A stretch of 64,000 nt of DNA from Oligosphaera ethanolica (GTDB lineage: Bacteria; Verrucomicrobiota; Lentisphaeria; Oligosphaerales; Oligosphaeraceae): positions 1,710,227 to 1,774,226 of the forward strand of contig NZ_JAUSVL010000001.1 in NCBI RefSeq assembly GCF_030814695.1. The letters are read 5' to 3'. The notes below the pieces were generated by a model that was not told where the DNA came from, did not search any database, and was given only the letters and a program-made list of their open reading frames with translations. This document shows positions 62,558-64,000 of the stretch, piece after piece; positions within the stretch are counted from its first letter, which is position 1; each line of letters opens with the position of its first letter. The position numbers and the translations under genes are program-made.

Positions 62558-63448
62558 ATGAAGTACGACGAGAACCGCGCCTTGCTTGCCACCGAGATTC
62601 CCGGCTTGACATCACCCCAGCGCGGTAAAGTGCGCGATGTCTATGACCTCGGCGACAAGCTGCTTTTCGTAGCCACCGACCGCATTAGCGCCTTCGACTG
62701 CGTCATGCCCAACGGCATTCCCGACAAAGGCAAGGTCCTCACCCAGCTCAGTCTCTTCTGGTTCGATTTCTTTGCCGACACCCCTAACCACCTCATCACG
62801 GCTGACGTGGACGATTTTCCCCCGACACTAGCCGCAGCCAAGGACGACTTGCGGGACCGCGCCATGCTGGTGAAGAAGCTGCGCATTGTCCCCGTCGAGT
62901 GCGTCGTACGGGGCTACCTGGCCGGCTCGGGCTGGAAAGAATATCAGCAGCAGGGCACCGTCTGCGGCACCCCCCTGCGCGCAGGCTACGCCAACTGCGA
63001 GCGGCTTGATCAGCCCATCTTCACGCCGACCACCAAGGAAAGCTCCGGCCACGACATGCCCATTTCCTTCGCCGAACTCAGCGACAAAGTCGGCGCCGAC
63101 CTGGCGCAACAGCTGCAAGATATGGCCCTGGACCTCTACCTCCAAGCCGCCGACTACGCCCTCACCCGCGATATCATCATCGCCGATACCAAATTTGAGT
63201 TCGGCCTTGACGAAAACGGCGTTCTCACCCTCGCCGACGAAGTCCTCACGCCAGACTCCAGCCGCTTCTGGCCTGCCGCTTCCTATCAGCCCGGGCAGAA
63301 CCCGCCGAGCCTGGACAAGCAATTTGTCCGCGACTGGCTGGACGGCGTCGGCTTCAACCACCAACCGCCCGCGCCGAAGCTGCCTGCTGACGTCGTCACT
63401 CAAACCCGAGAAAAATATCTCACGGCTCTCGAACAACTCCGGGCCTGA
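62558..63448 (+). CDS. purC: Phosphoribosylaminoimidazole-succinocarboxamide synthase
   Basis: A 296-aa SAICAR synthetase of purine biosynthesis, joining CAIR and aspartate with ATP. Motifs: GKVRDVYDLGDKLLFVATDR, ISAFDCVMPNGIPDKGKVLT, VPVECVVRGYLAGSGWKEYQ, PIFTPTTKESSGHD, IIADTKFEFGLDENG, DEVLTPDSSRFWP. Length fits the longer (eukaryote/PVC-like) type. Followed by a 9-bp hairpin at 63454-63477 without a T-run. Confidence 0.97.
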   Translation: MKYDENRALLATEIPGLTSPQRGKVRDVYDLGDKLLFVATDRISAFDCVMPNGIPDKGKVLTQLSLFWFDFFADTPNHLITADVDDFPPTLAAAKDDLRDRAMLVKKLRIVPVECVVRGYLAGSGWKEYQQQGTVCGTPLRAGYANCERLDQPIFTPTTKESSGHDMPISFAELSDKVGADLAQQLQDMALDLYLQAADYALTRDIIIADTKFEFGLDENGVLTLADEVLTPDSSRFWPAASYQPGQNPPSLDKQFVRDWLDGVGFNHQPPAPKLPADVVTQTREKYLTALEQLRA

Positions 63449-63453
63449 CGGGA

Positions 63454-63600
63454 TTGCTCGGCTGTACCGCCGAGCAACTGCGAGCTAATCGGGCAGTGAT
63501 TGATAACCAAAGCTGTGGTGCCTCTACGAGGCACTGTCCGTTGGCAGGCTGCGTCCCCAGGCTAAAGCCTGGGGTTAAGCATGGTTAAGCGCCTACGGCG
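63454..63600. repeat. Short palindromes after purC
   Basis: Three hairpins: TTGCTCGGC/GCCGAGCAA (63454-63477), GTGCCTC/GAGGCAC (about 63519-63536) and CCCCAGGCT/AGCCTGGGG (about 63555-63574). No gene. Confidence 0.7.
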
Positions 63601-63649
63601 CAAAACTTGGCACTCGAATGATGGTGGTTTTCGGCCCGAACCGGACAAA

Positions 63650-63962
63650 GCAAGTCGTCAGATCGGCCAAGTTCGGCCCGGAGGGCCGCACCATGCATAG
63701 CCCCGGTTGAGGCGCCCGGAGGGCGCCGCAACCCGGGGTATGATAGCACGTTAGAATTGCGCCCGGAGGGCGCCACATTGGCGAGGCACGCCGCGTCCCA
63801 CGCGCCAGCCAGAGGCATGCTGTGCATCCGTTATCAATCACTCCTATGAAACCCGCTGCCGCAAAGGTCGGCGGAAATCAAGTTCGAATGGCTGGGCGGC
63901 GGCGGGCCGTGGGTTTCCTGCAAATTGTCCCAGCGAAGCGCCGGGGTGTACACTGACCGATT
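63650..63962. repeat. Dispersed repeats at the window end
   Basis: 63650-63850 matches 8880-9075 (GGCCCGGAGGGCC-type palindromes, ending ATCACTCCTATGAAACC). 63836-63962 is nearly identical to 50777-50902. 63963-64000 shows nothing. Confidence 0.8.
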
Positions 63963-64000
63963 ACACCGCGAGCATCAGAGCTCACGGGCGCTATTTGACT

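Overview
The window looks like a chromosomal stretch from a GC-rich, Gram-negative bacterium of the Planctomycetota-Verrucomicrobiota-Chlamydiota group, most likely Lentisphaerota. This is inferred from a type II pseudopilin-like protein with an H-X9-DG motif, several SUMF1 (formylglycine-generating-enzyme-like) proteins, a secreted beta-helix glycan-active protein with a CBM9-like tail, lipoproteins and very abundant intergenic palindromic repeats. No 16S gene or other decisive taxonomic marker is present.

Region 1 (1-10.9 kb) is the most interesting part. A leftward gene set encodes a ClpP-type protease, a tandem-AAA ATPase whose last residues form an IGF tripeptide, a MoxR-type AAA ATPase, and a protein combining an HExxH putative metallopeptidase with a von Willebrand A domain. 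A rightward WYL-domain regulator follows, then a leftward coiled-coil/ankyrin-like gene and an AlbA_2/HATPase regulator. The same 17-bp palindrome lies 87, 87 and 98 bp upstream of the clpP, moxR and ankyrin-like starts, so these units look like one regulon. I propose an ATP-driven proteolytic stress or conflict system.

Region 2 (10.9-40.2 kb) is an accessory zone. It holds two IS1634-like elements, an IS256-like element, a RAYT (Y1) transposase, transposase and recombinase remnants, a decayed RecE-like nuclease, a RelB/YafQ toxin-antitoxin pair, SUMF1 proteins and SUMF1 fragments, and two paralogous large membrane proteins. Three copies of a 36-40 aa protein gene lie here, each behind a conserved hairpin leader. 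There is also an overlapping cluster of membrane protein, 26-aa lipoprotein, methyltransferase and (frameshifted) radical SAM/SPASM protein, and a zinc-ribbon/TPR/SUMF1 fusion. Two 459-bp direct repeats bound 8 kb of it. tRNA-Ala(GGC) with its promoter and terminator closes the zone.

Region 3 (40.2-51.7 kb) mixes tandem repeats, a secreted beta-helix enzyme-like protein, a Sel1-repeat lipoprotein, the pantothenate genes panB-panC, a two-gene IS4/IS701-type element flanked by perfect 38-bp direct repeats, and a sugar-phosphate-isomerase-like protein.

Region 4 (52-63.5 kb) is conserved housekeeping: an FmdB zinc ribbon, a zinc-ribbon membrane protein, xseA-xseB, a rhomboid protease, a candidate structured RNA upstream of an HU/IHF gene, hisS, aspS, ppx/gppA, a 5'-nucleotidase family phosphoesterase and purC. 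The window ends in dispersed repeats.
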